From the NCBI RefSeq assembly GCF_041380015.1, contig NZ_CP159978.1: 64,000 bases of DNA; one strand, given 5' to 3'. Below, piece after piece: positions 42,210-50,635 of this stretch. The stretch comes from Buchananella felis. Its GTDB lineage: Bacteria > Actinomycetota > Actinomycetes > Actinomycetales > Actinomycetaceae. The translations under genes were made by a program, and so were the position numbers. Each line of letters opens with the position of its first letter. Position 1 is the stretch's first letter. The notes beneath the pieces were generated by a model, which searched no databases, was not told where the DNA came from, and worked only from the letters and a program-made list of their open reading frames with translations.

Positions 42210-43238
42210 ATGCACGATCCCACCGCTTCCCCGCTGCCCAGCCTGCCCGCCGCCCTTGACCGCCTGGGCTTGGACTGGTTCCTTGACAGTTTTGGCAACT
42301 ACGGCGTGGTGCTCCCGGGTGCCAGCGTGCGTTTTCACCGCGTTGACCTGGACGGGGTGGAAACGTTGCAGGCGCGGGCGGCGTGGGGGCGGCGCGCCAG
42401 CCTGGACCACCTGGAGAAGCTGCACGCCGTGCTGGCGACCTTGAACTTCGAGCGGCCCTTCCCCAAGGCCTACGCGCGAGTGTTGGACGACGGCGCCGTC
42501 GCCGTGGTGTGGGAGTCTCTGCTGGCCGGCCTGCCCGCCACGGCGGCGGAGGTGGAGACCTTCGTGGGCGCCTTCGTCTCCCGCACCGTCTCCCAGCTGC
42601 GCAAGCTGGACGCGCTGCTGCCCGATCCGCTGGGCGGCGTGCCGGTGACCGATGGGGCGCTGCTGGCTGACCCGGCGGCCGATTCGAGCGCTCCGGCCCT
42701 GGCACCGGCCCCCTTGCCCGCGCTGGTGAACGACGCTGCCGCCCGGCCGGGTGAGGACGGCGGCCGCCCGGAGGCCCGCGCCGTGGAGGGGGCAGACGCT
42801 GCCTTCCAGGCGGGCGGCGAGGCGGGCTTGGACGCGCGAGCGGGCGCGGACGCGGTGGACCTGCCCGCGCTGGCCGACCTGCTGCGCGCTCAGGGGCTGG
42901 GCGTGACCGAGTACCCGGGCGCGCTGGAGGTGGCGGTGGGCCAGGTGAGCGTGCGGGTGGAGGCCTACCCGGAGGTGGCGCGCGTGTGCACCGCCCTGGA
43001 CGCGAGCGACTGGCTGGAGGTGGCCCCGGCGGTGGTCAACGACTGGAACCAGCACATGCTGGCCCCGGCCGCCGGGATGGACGCTCTGGGCGGGGGCAGC
43101 GAGGTGAGCGTGGAGCTCGTGTTCGACGCAGCCAGCGGTGTCACGGACTGCGCCGCGCGCCTGGCGTGGGCGCTCCACGCCGTGGCCCGCGGCGCCACCG
43201 CCCTGGAGCACTACGGCCTGGAGTCGGCCGGCGCCTAG
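42210..43238 (+). CDS. Two-domain YbjN-like protein
   Basis: YbjN-fold domains resemble type III secretion chaperones; their roles are mostly regulatory and poorly known. Two copies appear here: about 12-150 (LGLDWFLDSFGNYGVVLPG to LRKLDALLP) and about 220-335 (LLRAQGLGVTEYPGALEVAVGQVSVRVEAYPEVARVCTALDASDWLEVAPAVVNDWN). A Pro/Ala/Gly-rich linker of about 65 residues connects them. In the first copy RPFPKAYARV matches the tract typical of actinobacterial YbjN proteins. The gene is leaderless and shares a bidirectional promoter with miaA. Confidence 0.75.
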   Translation: MHDPTASPLPSLPAALDRLGLDWFLDSFGNYGVVLPGASVRFHRVDLDGVETLQARAAWGRRASLDHLEKLHAVLATLNFERPFPKAYARVLDDGAVAVVWESLLAGLPATAAEVETFVGAFVSRTVSQLRKLDALLPDPLGGVPVTDGALLADPAADSSAPALAPAPLPALVNDAAARPGEDGGRPEARAVEGADAAFQAGGEAGLDARAGADAVDLPALADLLRAQGLGVTEYPGALEVAVGQVSVRVEAYPEVARVCTALDASDWLEVAPAVVNDWNQHMLAPAAGMDALGGGSEVSVELVFDAASGVTDCAARLAWALHAVARGATALEHYGLESAGA

Positions 43239-43244
43239 CTAGGG

Positions 43245-43276
43245 AAGCACCTAGCTGGGCAAGCACCTAGCTGGGC
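43245..43276. repeat. 16-base tandem repeat around the miaB stop
   Basis: AAGCACCTAGCTGGGC occurs at 43245-43260 and again at 43261-43276. The second copy contains the miaB stop; the first carries a further TAG in minus orientation, and a third CTAG lies at 43235 in the YbjN stop. The gap between the convergent genes holds nothing else. Confidence 0.8.
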
Positions 43277-44784
43277 CGGCGCATGAGGGGGATGCCCAGG
43301 CTGACCGGCGCGGTGTCCTTCTCCAGGCAGGGCTCGGCCTGCTCGGCCTCCCAGGCGTCGCCGCCCCGGGAGCGGCGCACCTCAAAGAGTCCACCGCTCA
43401 GGGCAGCGTCGGCCACCAGGTGGTGCGGGGCGCCGCGCGTGATCGTGGTGGTGACGAAGTCACCCGGGCGGGGCCGCTCGCTGGCCGGCATGTCCGGCGG
43501 TAGGCTCAGGTGCACCAGCCGGTTGTCGGGGGCGCGCCCGGAGATGCGGGCGGTGGCGTCGTCCTTGCGGCCCTCGCCCTCGGCCACCAGGATCTCCACG
43601 GTGCGGCCGGCCTGCGCGGCGTTCTCCTCGGCGGAGATGCGCTCTTGCAGGTTGACCAGGCGCTGGTAGCGGTCGGCCATCACGTCGGCCGGCAGCTGGC
43701 CCTCCAGGTCCGCCGCCGGCGTGTTGGGGCGCGGGCTGTACTGGAAGGTGAAGGCGCTGGAGAAGCGGGAGGCCTCCACCACCTCCAGGGTGCGCTGGAA
43801 GTCCTCCTCGGTTTCTCCCGGGAAGCCCACGATGATGTCGGTGGTGATCGCGGCGTGCGGCAGGCGCTCGCGCACCTGGGACAGGATGTCCAGGAAGCGG
43901 GCCGAGCGGTAGGAGCGGCGCATGGCGCGCAGGATCCGGTCCGAGCCGGACTGCAGCGGCATGTGCAGGGAGGGCATCACGTTCGGCGTCTCGGCCATCG
44001 CGTCGATCACGTCCGTGGTGAAGGCGGCCGGGTGCGGGGAGGTGAAGCGCACCCGCTCCAGCCCCTCGATCTGGCCGCAGGCGCGCAACAGCTTGGCGAA
44101 GGCACCCCGGTCACCGAAGGAGACGCCGTAGGAGTTGACGTTCTGGCCTAGCAGGGTCACCTCCACCACGCCCTGGGAGACCAGCGCCTCCACCTCTGCC
44201 AGCACGTCGCCGGGACGGCGGTCGCGCTCCTTGCCGCGCAGCTGGGGCACGATGCAGAAGGTGCAGGTGTTGTTGCAGCCCACGGAGATGGACACCCAGC
44301 CGGAGAAGGCGGAGTCGCGGCGCGTGGGCAGCGTGGAGGGGAAGACCTTGAGGGATTCCTCGATCTCCACGGCGGCCCGGTGGTTGTGGCGGGCCCGCTC
44401 GAGCAGGGTGGGTAGCACGTCGATGTTGTGGGTGCCGAAGACGACGTCCACCCACGGCGCCTTGTCCAGCAGCGTGCCGCGCAGCTGCTGGGCCAGGCAG
44501 CCGCCGACGGCGATCTGCATGCCGGGCCGCTCGCGCTTGACGGCGGCCAGCTGCCCCAGGTTGCCGTAGAGGCGGGTGGCGGCGTTCTCCCGCACGGAGC
44601 ACGTGTTGATGACCACGACGTCGGCGCCACCGTCGCCGGCGGCGGTGGCGCGCGCTGCGGCCTCTGGGACTTCCTCTACCGGGACCATGCCGGCCTCGAA
44701 TAGCAGGCCGGCCATGCGCTCGGAGTCGTGGACGTTCATCTGGCACCCGAGGGTGCGGACGTGGTAGGTGCGTGGAGTGCTCAT
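43267..44784 (-). CDS. miaB: tRNA-2-methylthio-N6-dimethylallyladenosine synthase
   Basis: MiaB adds the 2-methylthio group to i6A37, acting after MiaA. The N-terminal methylthiotransferase domain has Cys14 (TLGCQMNVHD), Cys62 (NTCSVREN) and Cys96 (GGCLAQ). Radical SAM cysteines CNNTCTFC are at 180, 184 and 187. A TRAM domain and an acidic C-terminal tail follow. ATG 44784 overlaps the cinA TGA as ATGA; a GTG/TTG four codons earlier is unlikely. It is the last gene of the recA-recX-cinA-miaB operon. Confidence 0.96.
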   Translation of the reverse strand: MSTPRTYHVRTLGCQMNVHDSERMAGLLFEAGMVPVEEVPEAAARATAAGDGGADVVVINTCSVRENAATRLYGNLGQLAAVKRERPGMQIAVGGCLAQQLRGTLLDKAPWVDVVFGTHNIDVLPTLLERARHNHRAAVEIEESLKVFPSTLPTRRDSAFSGWVSISVGCNNTCTFCIVPQLRGKERDRRPGDVLAEVEALVSQGVVEVTLLGQNVNSYGVSFGDRGAFAKLLRACGQIEGLERVRFTSPHPAAFTTDVIDAMAETPNVMPSLHMPLQSGSDRILRAMRRSYRSARFLDILSQVRERLPHAAITTDIIVGFPGETEEDFQRTLEVVEASRFSSAFTFQYSPRPNTPAADLEGQLPADVMADRYQRLVNLQERISAEENAAQAGRTVEILVAEGEGRKDDATARISGRAPDNRLVHLSLPPDMPASERPRPGDFVTTTITRGAPHHLVADAALSGGLFEVRRSRGGDAWEAEQAEPCLEKDTAPVSLGIPLMRRPS

Positions 44785-45317
44785 CGCGGCAAGCATATGA
44801 GCGCGCCGGCGCGCTCCAGCACCAGGGCGCTAACCCGTTCGCGCACCTCGTTTCTGTCCCCCTCGACGGCGAAGGCCTCCACCCGGGTTTCGTCAGGCAG
44901 GGTGTTGCCAAAATGCAGCGCGATGAAACCGGTGCCGGGCGCGTGCCCGTCGTGGGGGCCCGGGCCGGCCACGCCGGTGGTGGCCAGGGCCACGTCGGTG
45001 GCAAAGACGCGGGCCGCTCCCCGCGCCATCTGCGCGGCCACCTCCGGGTGTACCGGACCGTGCCGCTCCAGCAGGGCGGGCTCCACCCCGAGCAGGCTGG
45101 CCTTGGTGTCCGTGGCGTAGGTGACTGCGGCGCCGCGCAGCGTGCCGGAGGCTCCGGCCACGCTGGCGATGCTGGCGCTGACCAGCCCGCCGGTGAGGGA
45201 CTCTGCGGTGGCCACGCTCAGCCCGCGTGCCAGCAGCGCGGCCACGAGCCGCGCGGCGGCCCGGTCCAGCGCGCCGCCCGCAGCGGGGCACTGCGGGGTT
45301 GCCTTCTCACTGGTCAT
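44781..45317 (-). CDS. cinA: CinA C-terminal-domain protein (nicotinamide-nucleotide amidohydrolase)
   Basis: Stand-alone CinA C-terminal domains hydrolyse nicotinamide mononucleotide in pyridine-nucleotide salvage. The 178-residue protein shows ATAESLTGGLVSASIASVAGAS, GGAVTYATDTKASLLGV-like text, and TGVAGPGPHDGHAPGTGFIAL. The N-terminal molybdopterin-like domain is absent, as usual in actinobacteria. It overlaps recX by 11 bases and miaB by four. In many actinobacteria cinA is next to pgsA upstream of recA; here it lies after recX. Confidence 0.92.
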   Translation of the reverse strand: MTSEKATPQCPAAGGALDRAAARLVAALLARGLSVATAESLTGGLVSASIASVAGASGTLRGAAVTYATDTKASLLGVEPALLERHGPVHPEVAAQMARGAARVFATDVALATTGVAGPGPHDGHAPGTGFIALHFGNTLPDETRVEAFAVEGDRNEVRERVSALVLERAGALICLPR

Positions 45318-46107
45318 CTGCGCGGTCCCATTCCTCGGCCAGCGCGGCGCGGGCTGCGCTCAGCGCTACCTCACTGTTGTACCCCTTGCGCCCCAGGTGC
45401 GCCACGATGCGGCGCAGCCGCACGGGGTAGTCCAGGCGGGCGGTGGCGCGGGCCTTGGCCCGCGCCAGCCCGAGCGCCGTGGCACGCTCGTCGTCCTCGC
45501 TGAGCTGATCCAGCGCCGCCGCAGCATCCTGGCGATCTATGCCCTTGCGGGCCAGCTCCACCGCGATGGCTTTGCGCGCCAGGCCCTTTTCCTGGGCACG
45601 GGTGCGCACCAGGGCCGCCGCGTAGGCGGCGTCGTCGATCAGACCCACCTCGGTGAGGCGGTCCAGCACGCTCTCCACTGCGGGCTGGGCAAATCCCTTG
45701 CGCCCTAGGCTCTGGGTGAGCTGCTGGCGCGTGCGGGCGCAGACGGTCAGGGACTTCAGCGCCGCCTCGCGGGCCAGGTCCACCTGCTGCTCCAGGGGCA
45801 GTTCCCCCACCGGGGTTTGCGTCCCGTCGGCCGCGGTGCCCGTGGTCTTGGCCCGCCCGCCCGTGGTCGTGGCCCGCCCGCCCGTGGTCGTGGCCCGCCC
45901 ACGCGGGGGCGGGGCCGCCTTGCCGGCGGCCCCCAGCCCGTCTGTGCCCAGTTGCACCAGGCCGCTGCGCAGCAGTTCCTCTAGCGAGGCGGGGGCGCCG
46001 CCGGGCTCCCGCCCGGCTCTCTCCCGCCCGGCTCTCTCCCGCCCGGCGCGCCTCGGAGCGGGCTTCCCGCTCCCCCGCTTCCCCGCCTCGTTCGGGTCGG
46101 GGCGCAC
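45307..46107 (-). CDS. recX: RecX regulator of RecA
   Basis: RecX binds RecA filaments and limits their extension. The conserved helical repeats begin near residue 107 (VDLAREAALKSLTVCARTRQQLTQSLGRKGF) and run to the end (YPVRLRRIVAHLGRKGYNSEVAL). The first 100 residues are low complexity with two tandem arrays: RERAG-type five-residue repeats and a seven-residue GRATTTG unit three times. The GTG start at 46107 overlaps the recA TAG by one base. It is 266 residues, longer than most RecX because of this extension. Confidence 0.92.
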   Translation of the reverse strand: MRPDPNEAGKRGSGKPAPRRAGRERAGRERAGREPGGAPASLEELLRSGLVQLGTDGLGAAGKAAPPPRGRATTTGGRATTTGGRAKTTGTAADGTQTPVGELPLEQQVDLAREAALKSLTVCARTRQQLTQSLGRKGFAQPAVESVLDRLTEVGLIDDAAYAAALVRTRAQEKGLARKAIAVELARKGIDRQDAAAALDQLSEDDERATALGLARAKARATARLDYPVRLRRIVAHLGRKGYNSEVALSAARAALAEEWDRADDQ

Positions 46108-47276
46108 TAGAAGCCTCCGGCGTCCTCGCTGTTGCGGGCGGCCTTGCCGCGCGCGGCCCCGGCCTTCCCGCGCACTCCGGCCACGGCCTTGGCGGCCGCT
46201 GCGGCTGCGGCGTCGGCCTCCCCGGCGCCCCCGGCGGCCTGGGCTTCGGCGGCCGCCTTGGCGGCCCGGCCGGCCTCCCCGACTCCCAGGTGGGCCAGGA
46301 TCTTCTGCTCGATCTCGTTGGCGAGCTCCGGGTTGTCCTTGAGGAAGTTGCGCACGTTCTCCTTGCCCTGCCCCAGCTGGTCGCCTTCGTAGGTGAACCA
46401 GGAGCCGGACTTGCGCACCACCCCGGTCTCGACGCCCAGGTCGATCAGGCCGCCCTCGCGGGAGATGCCCTGGCCGTAGAGGATGTCGAACTCGGCCTGC
46501 TTGAAGGGCGGGGCCATCTTGTTCTTCACGATCTTGGCGCGGGTGCGGTTACCGATGGGTTCGCCGCCCTCCTTGAGGGTCTCGATGCGGCGCACGTCGA
46601 TGCGCACGGAGGCGTAGAACTTCAGTGCCTTTCCACCGGTGGTGGTTTCGGGGGAACCGAAGAACACGCCGATCTTCTCGCGGAGCTGGTTGATGAAGAT
46701 GGCGGTGGTGCCGGAGGCGGAGAGCGCGCCGGTGATCTTGCGCAGGGCCTGGCTCATGAGGCGGGCCTGCAGGCCGACGTGGGAGTCGCCCATCTCGCCC
46801 TCGATTTCGGCCTTGGGCACCAGGGCGGCCACGGAGTCGATGACGATGATGTCCAGGCCGCCGGAGCGGATCAGCATGTCCGCGATCTCGAGGGCCTGCT
46901 CGCCGGTGTCGGGCTGGCTGACCAGCAGGTTGTCCACGTCCACGCCCAGCTTGCGGGCGTACTCGGGGTCCAGGGCGTGCTCGGCGTCAATGAAGGCGGC
47001 GTTGCCGCCGGCGCGCTGGGCGGAGGCCACCGCGTGCAGGGCGACGGTGGTCTTACCGGAGGACTCGGGCCCGTAGATCTCCACGATGCGCCCGCGCGGC
47101 AGGCCGCCGGTTCCCAGGGCGACGTCGAGGGCGACGGACCCGGTGGGGATCACGGCCACGGGCGGGCGGGAGTCGTCTCCCAGGCGCATTACTGAGCCCT
47201 TGCCGAACTGCTTGTCGATCTGGCTGAGCGCCAGTTCCAGTGCCTTGGCACGGTCGGTGCCACCAATTTGCGCCAT
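46107..47276 (-). CDS. recA: Recombinase RecA
   Basis: RecA drives homologous recombination and triggers LexA cleavage. Walker A GPESSGKT lies at 69-76; L2/motif FINQLREKIGVFFGSPETTTGGKALKFYASVR is intact. The C-terminal domain includes GQGISREGGLIDLGVE. After about residue 340 the tail is Ala/Gly/Lys-rich (GKAARNSEDAGGF end), longer than in E. coli and less acidic. ATG 47276 with AAGGAGAAA upstream is well supported. An SOS box lies about 160 bases upstream. Confidence 0.97.
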   Translation of the reverse strand: MAQIGGTDRAKALELALSQIDKQFGKGSVMRLGDDSRPPVAVIPTGSVALDVALGTGGLPRGRIVEIYGPESSGKTTVALHAVASAQRAGGNAAFIDAEHALDPEYARKLGVDVDNLLVSQPDTGEQALEIADMLIRSGGLDIIVIDSVAALVPKAEIEGEMGDSHVGLQARLMSQALRKITGALSASGTTAIFINQLREKIGVFFGSPETTTGGKALKFYASVRIDVRRIETLKEGGEPIGNRTRAKIVKNKMAPPFKQAEFDILYGQGISREGGLIDLGVETGVVRKSGSWFTYEGDQLGQGKENVRNFLKDNPELANEIEQKILAHLGVGEAGRAAKAAAEAQAAGGAGEADAAAAAAAKAVAGVRGKAGAARGKAARNSEDAGGF

Positions 47277-47435
47277 GGGGTTTCTCCTTGTGAGTCTCGG
47301 GCAGAACTGGCCTTTGCCGTCAGGCCCTCTCCGGGCCCGCGGTAGCGAGACTATGCGCGGCCACCAACATTTACTCCAGCCCCCTGCGCACGGTGCGCGA
47401 GCAGTGGGCCGGAGCCTCGCCTGAGCACACCCTAG

Positions 47436-47451
47436 CCGAACAGTTGTTCGA
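47436..47451 (-). promoter_or_regulatory. SOS (LexA) box upstream of recA
   Basis: CCGAAC-AGTT-GTTCGA closely matches the SOS consensus TCGAAC-N4-GTTCGA. It lies between the marR stop and recA and agrees with the boxes at lexA. Confidence 0.88.
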
Positions 47452-47455
47452 TCGC

Positions 47456-47920
47456 CTACTCGGCCTCGGTTCGGCGTGTCGCCTGCTCCAGGCGCCCGGC
47501 GAGCCGCGTGAAGATGGCGTCCATGGCGGCCACCTCTTCCTCGGTGAGTTCTTCCATCACGAGCTCGCAGACGTCTTCGAGGTGCGGCCCGGCTGCCTCG
47601 CGGAACAGCTGGCGACCGGCCTCGGTGAGCTGGACGGCGGCGGCCCGACGGTCGTTCGGGTCGGCTTGGCGCTCCACCAGGCCGCGAGTCTCCAGCCCGC
47701 TGACCGCGTACGTCAGGCGGGAGGGCGCGAAGGCGATGCGCTGCGCGATGGTGCCCATACGCAGCGGCTCTCCTGCCTCGTAGAGCACCAGGAGGATGTT
47801 GTAGTCGCCGCTGGAGAGACCAGAACGCGTGCGCAGTCTGTATTCGAGCACGCCGGTTACGCGGGCCGAATACTCGTAGTACGCACGCCATGCCCGCAGG
47901 CGCTGTTTTCTTAGTCTCAT
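47456..47920 (-). CDS. MarR-family transcriptional regulator
   Basis: A 154-residue winged-helix regulator of the MarR family. Visible are the dimerisation N-terminus, the recognition region (LRMGTIAQRIAFAPSRLTYAVSGLETRGLVERQADPNDRRAAAVQLTEAGRQLF) with the characteristic DPNDRR wing, and a C-terminal helix. It is the third gene of an operon with the monooxygenase and FMN reductase, overlapping the reductase as ATGA. It probably represses this operon through the dyad at 50071-50088, responding to an aromatic or electrophilic ligand. Confidence 0.9.
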   Translation of the reverse strand: MRLRKQRLRAWRAYYEYSARVTGVLEYRLRTRSGLSSGDYNILLVLYEAGEPLRMGTIAQRIAFAPSRLTYAVSGLETRGLVERQADPNDRRAAAVQLTEAGRQLFREAAGPHLEDVCELVMEELTEEEVAAMDAIFTRLAGRLEQATRRTEAE

Positions 47921-48735
47921 TGATTGACCTGGGCTAACAATTCCTCGAAGGGGGTGAAGGTGGCGAGCTGATCGCCGCGCACACTAGCTTTCCAGGCGGC
48001 GGCGGTTTGCGCCTGCTGGACGGGGGTAGTATCGACCACATCCGCGCCGCTCTCCGCCTCGTCGGTGGCCGACGTTCCGCCCGCCGCCCCCACACCGTGG
48101 GCCATGGCCCCGCCCACCGCGCTTTGACCGGGGGACGACGTTCCGCCCGCCTCCCGGCCAGCCACGCCGCCCTCTGGCGCGCCCTGGGGTTGCGGGGCCT
48201 TGGCCGCGACCGCGGCGGCGAGCTGGCGGGCCGCGCGGCGCACGCGCCGCCCCAGCCCGCCTTCCTCGTCTCCGCTGGAGTCCGCGGCGGTGACGCCCCA
48301 GTCCTCTGCGGCGGCGTAGATCCCGGCGGGTACTACCTCCGCGCGCAGGTAGGTCAGCAGGGGACGCAGGGAGTGGTCCACGGCCAGGGCGTGGCGGGTG
48401 CTGCCGCCGGTGGCGGCGGCGATGACCGGCACGCCGGCCAGGGCGCCCTCCGGCAGCAGGTCCAGGAACAGCTTGAGCAGGCCGGAGTAGGAGGACTGGT
48501 AGATCGGGGTGACCACGACGGCAGCGTCGGCCATTCCCACCGCCTCGTAGGCGCGTTCCAGGGGCGGCGTGGCAAATCCCACCAGCAGGGAGTCGGCCAG
48601 GTCGCGGGCCAGGGGGCGCAGCTGGATGTGGGTGCGTTGCCAGTGCGCGGGCAGGTGGCTCCACAATTCGCGGGCCAGGCGGGTGGAGGAGCCGGACTCG
48701 GAGAGCGAGGCGTCGATCACGACCAGGCGCGTCAT
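47917..48735 (-). CDS. NAD(P)H-dependent FMN reductase, partner of the adjacent monooxygenase
   Basis: The flavodoxin-like fold is visible: VVIDASLSESGSSTRLARELW start, PLARDLADSLLVGFATPPLE, and VVVTPIYQSSYSGLLKLFLDLLPEGALAGVPVIAAATGGSTRHALAVDHSLRPLLTYL. It resembles the CE1759-type reductases that supply FMNH2 to a luciferase-like monooxygenase in actinobacteria. About 75 residues of Gly/Ala/Ser-rich sequence (GGTSSPGQ, GGTSATDE) intervene before the final helix (AAAWKASVRGDQLATFTPFEELL). It overlaps both operon neighbours by four bases. Confidence 0.88.
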   Translation of the reverse strand: MTRLVVIDASLSESGSSTRLARELWSHLPAHWQRTHIQLRPLARDLADSLLVGFATPPLERAYEAVGMADAAVVVTPIYQSSYSGLLKLFLDLLPEGALAGVPVIAAATGGSTRHALAVDHSLRPLLTYLRAEVVPAGIYAAAEDWGVTAADSSGDEEGGLGRRVRRAARQLAAAVAAKAPQPQGAPEGGVAGREAGGTSSPGQSAVGGAMAHGVGAAGGTSATDEAESGADVVDTTPVQQAQTAAAWKASVRGDQLATFTPFEELLAQVNQ

Positions 48736-50030
48736 TGGTTGTTACCCTCCCCCGCCAGCAGGTCGTCCACGCGGCGCAGCGCGGCCTCCTCGGAGGCGGC
48801 CTGCGGGTAGAACGAGGAGCCGGTGGCGGTGTCCTGGCTGGAGCGCACGCGGGGCCCGAAGTGGTCCGCACCCGCCTCCAGTACGCCGAACTGGCCAGTG
48901 GAGCCACCGGCGGCGCTGAGCTCGACCGCCTCGGGACCGTCCGACTGCCCGCTTGCCGCCTGGGCGGCCACGCGGGCGGCGTGGGTGGGGGCGGCCGGCA
49001 CACCAGGGGCGCGGCGCGCATCGAACTCCGCGCGCAGCGTGGGCAGGATCTCGCCCAGGAAGTCCAGCTGCTCCAGCACGGTGGCCAGGGGCAGGCCGGC
49101 GTGGTCGATCAGGAAGAGCTGGCGCTGGTAGTCGCCCACCACGTCGCGGAAGGACAGGGTGCGGTCGATGACCTCCTGCGGGCTGCCCACGGTGAGCGGG
49201 GTCTGGGATGAGAACTCCTCCAGGCTGGGGCCGTGCCCGTAGACCGGGGCGTTGTCGAAGTAGGGGCGGAACTGGCGCACGGCGTCCTGGGAGCGGCGGG
49301 CCATGAACACCTGGCCGCCCAGCCCGACGATTGCCTGCTCCTTGGTGCCGTGCCCGTAGTGGGCGAAGCGGGTGCGGTAGAGCTCCACCATGCGCGCGGT
49401 GTGGTGGGCGGGCCAGAAGATGTTGTTGTGGAAGAAGCCGTCCCCGTAGTAGGCGGCCTGCTCCGCGATCTCCGGGCTGCGGATGGAGCCGTGCCACACG
49501 AAGGGCGCTACTCCGTCCAGCGGCCGGGGCGTGGCGGTGAAGCCGTGCAGCGGGGTCCTGAAGCGCCCCTCCCAGTCCACCACGTCCTCGTCCCACAGGC
49601 GCCGCAGCAGCGCGTAGTTCTCTACCGCCAGCTGGATGCCGTTGCGGATGTCCTGGCCGAACCAGGGGTAGACGGGCCCGGTGTTGCCGCGCCCGAGCAT
49701 CAGGTCCACGCGCCCGTCAGCCAGGTGCTGCAGGGTGGCGTAGTCCTCCGCGATCTTCACCGGGTCGTTGGTGGTGATCAGGGTGGTGGAGGTAGACAGC
49801 ACGATGCGCTTGGTCTGGGCGGCGATGAATCCCAGGGAGGTGGTGGGCGAGGAGACCATGAAGGGCGGGTTGTGGTGCTCGCCCTGGGCAAAGACGTCCA
49901 GCCCCACCTCCTCTGCGTGGACGGCGATGCGCACCAGCGCCTTGAGGCGGTCGTGCTCGGTGGGGGCCACGCCGGTGGTGGGATCCACGGTCAGGTCCCC
50001 TACGGACATAACGCCGAATTGCATGTTCAT
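48732..50030 (-). CDS. Luciferase-like (LLM class) FMN-dependent monooxygenase
   Basis: This LLM-class flavin oxidoreductase of 432 residues uses reduced FMN to hydroxylate or cleave a substrate not known from sequence. Motifs are FGVMSVGDLTVDP start, FAQGEHHNPPF, LSTSTTLITTNDPVKIAEDYATLQHLADGRVDLMLGRGNTGPVYPWFG and FVWHGSIRSPEIAEQAAYYGDGFFHNN. It resembles CE1758-type enzymes partnered with a dedicated FMN reductase. The last 70 residues are low complexity. ATG 50030 is preceded by GGAGG with five-base spacing. First gene of the operon. Confidence 0.9.
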   Translation of the reverse strand: MNMQFGVMSVGDLTVDPTTGVAPTEHDRLKALVRIAVHAEEVGLDVFAQGEHHNPPFMVSSPTTSLGFIAAQTKRIVLSTSTTLITTNDPVKIAEDYATLQHLADGRVDLMLGRGNTGPVYPWFGQDIRNGIQLAVENYALLRRLWDEDVVDWEGRFRTPLHGFTATPRPLDGVAPFVWHGSIRSPEIAEQAAYYGDGFFHNNIFWPAHHTARMVELYRTRFAHYGHGTKEQAIVGLGGQVFMARRSQDAVRQFRPYFDNAPVYGHGPSLEEFSSQTPLTVGSPQEVIDRTLSFRDVVGDYQRQLFLIDHAGLPLATVLEQLDFLGEILPTLRAEFDARRAPGVPAAPTHAARVAAQAASGQSDGPEAVELSAAGGSTGQFGVLEAGADHFGPRVRSSQDTATGSSFYPQAASEEAALRRVDDLLAGEGNNQ

Positions 50031-50070
50031 GGCGACCTCCAGGTCGGGACGGGAGTTGAACTGCCGACAG

Positions 50071-50088
50071 TATTTCAAATTTGAACTA
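50071..50088 (-). promoter_or_regulatory. Operator dyad upstream of the monooxygenase operon
   Basis: TTCAAATTTGAA (50074-50085) is a perfect 12-base palindrome, extended to TA-N1-TTCAAATTTGAA-N1-TA. On the minus strand TACTGT at 50072-50067 can be the -10, so the dyad covers the core promoter. It has the size and AT-rich form of a MarR site. Confidence 0.65.
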
Positions 50089-50115
50089 TCGACGCAAGGG
50101 GTAGCCTCCCCCGCC

Positions 50116-50217
50116 CTAGCGGCGCCTGTTGACCGCGCCCCGGTGGGCCCACTTCGCGTCGGGCCGCTCCAGCGCGTCACACAGGGCGTGCCACACCTCC
50201 AGCGGCTCCGCCCCCGC
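50116..50217 (-). pseudogene. C-terminal fragment of the DUF3046 gene
   Basis: On the minus strand the frame reads AGAEPLEVWHALCDALERPD then AKWAHRGAVNRRR and stops at TAG 50116-50118. The intact gene at 54228 has the same stretch but ends GRARK. This fragment looks like the ancestral 3' end, left behind when the island inserted and a new 3' end was supplied. It has no start and no N-terminus. Confidence 0.8.
50137..50217. repeat. 81-base direct repeat, left copy (island boundary)
   Basis: Identical to 54243-54323 except one C/T change (50170 versus 54276). Both copies lie in the same orientation within the 3' end of a DUF3046 coding sequence, exactly 4106 bases apart. Confidence 0.95.
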
Positions 50218-50490
50218 TGGTCGAGTTGATCACCGGACGGGCACAAACATACCTCGGGGCCAAATTACCTCCCCATCCGCCACCGATGGCGACCACAGAG
50301 TTGCACTTCGTGGGCCGACCCCAAAACCAGCCAGACGCGTGCGCCTATCCCCCATGCGCTCAGCCTGTAATGCCACACACCAACCACTCCGCGCTGGATA
50401 CCGAGAAGATTCCCAAGCCACTATCGAGCCCAGCATTTCCGGCTCTTCACAGGTGGAGGTGGGGGCGGTGGTGGGCGCTGGCGCATTGCC

Positions 50491-50541
50491 CCCGAGCGCA
50501 CAAGCGTGCGGTCGTATGTACCCCGTCGCAACATTTGCGAG
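50491..50541. repeat. Shortened copy of the dispersed repeat seen at 19231 and 19416
   Basis: Read on the minus strand it shares CTCGCAAATG, GGGGTACATACGACCG and CACGCTTGTGCGCTC with the two 130-base copies, but lacks the loop and second hairpin arm. It sits inside the island. Confidence 0.7.
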
Positions 50542-50635
50542 GCAGGGGTGAGTCGGTCGCGCTCGCGCACACCTCTGGCCAGTGGACGGTAGCGGGCCGG
50601 GGCCGGGGGGTGAATGTCGCCTCCGCGCGCATGCC

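Noticed and set aside
50574..50601. Possible fourth CRISPR-like repeat 62 bases before the first
   Set aside because: Only the first seven bases (TCTGGCC) match well; the rest needs gaps, so it was not counted.
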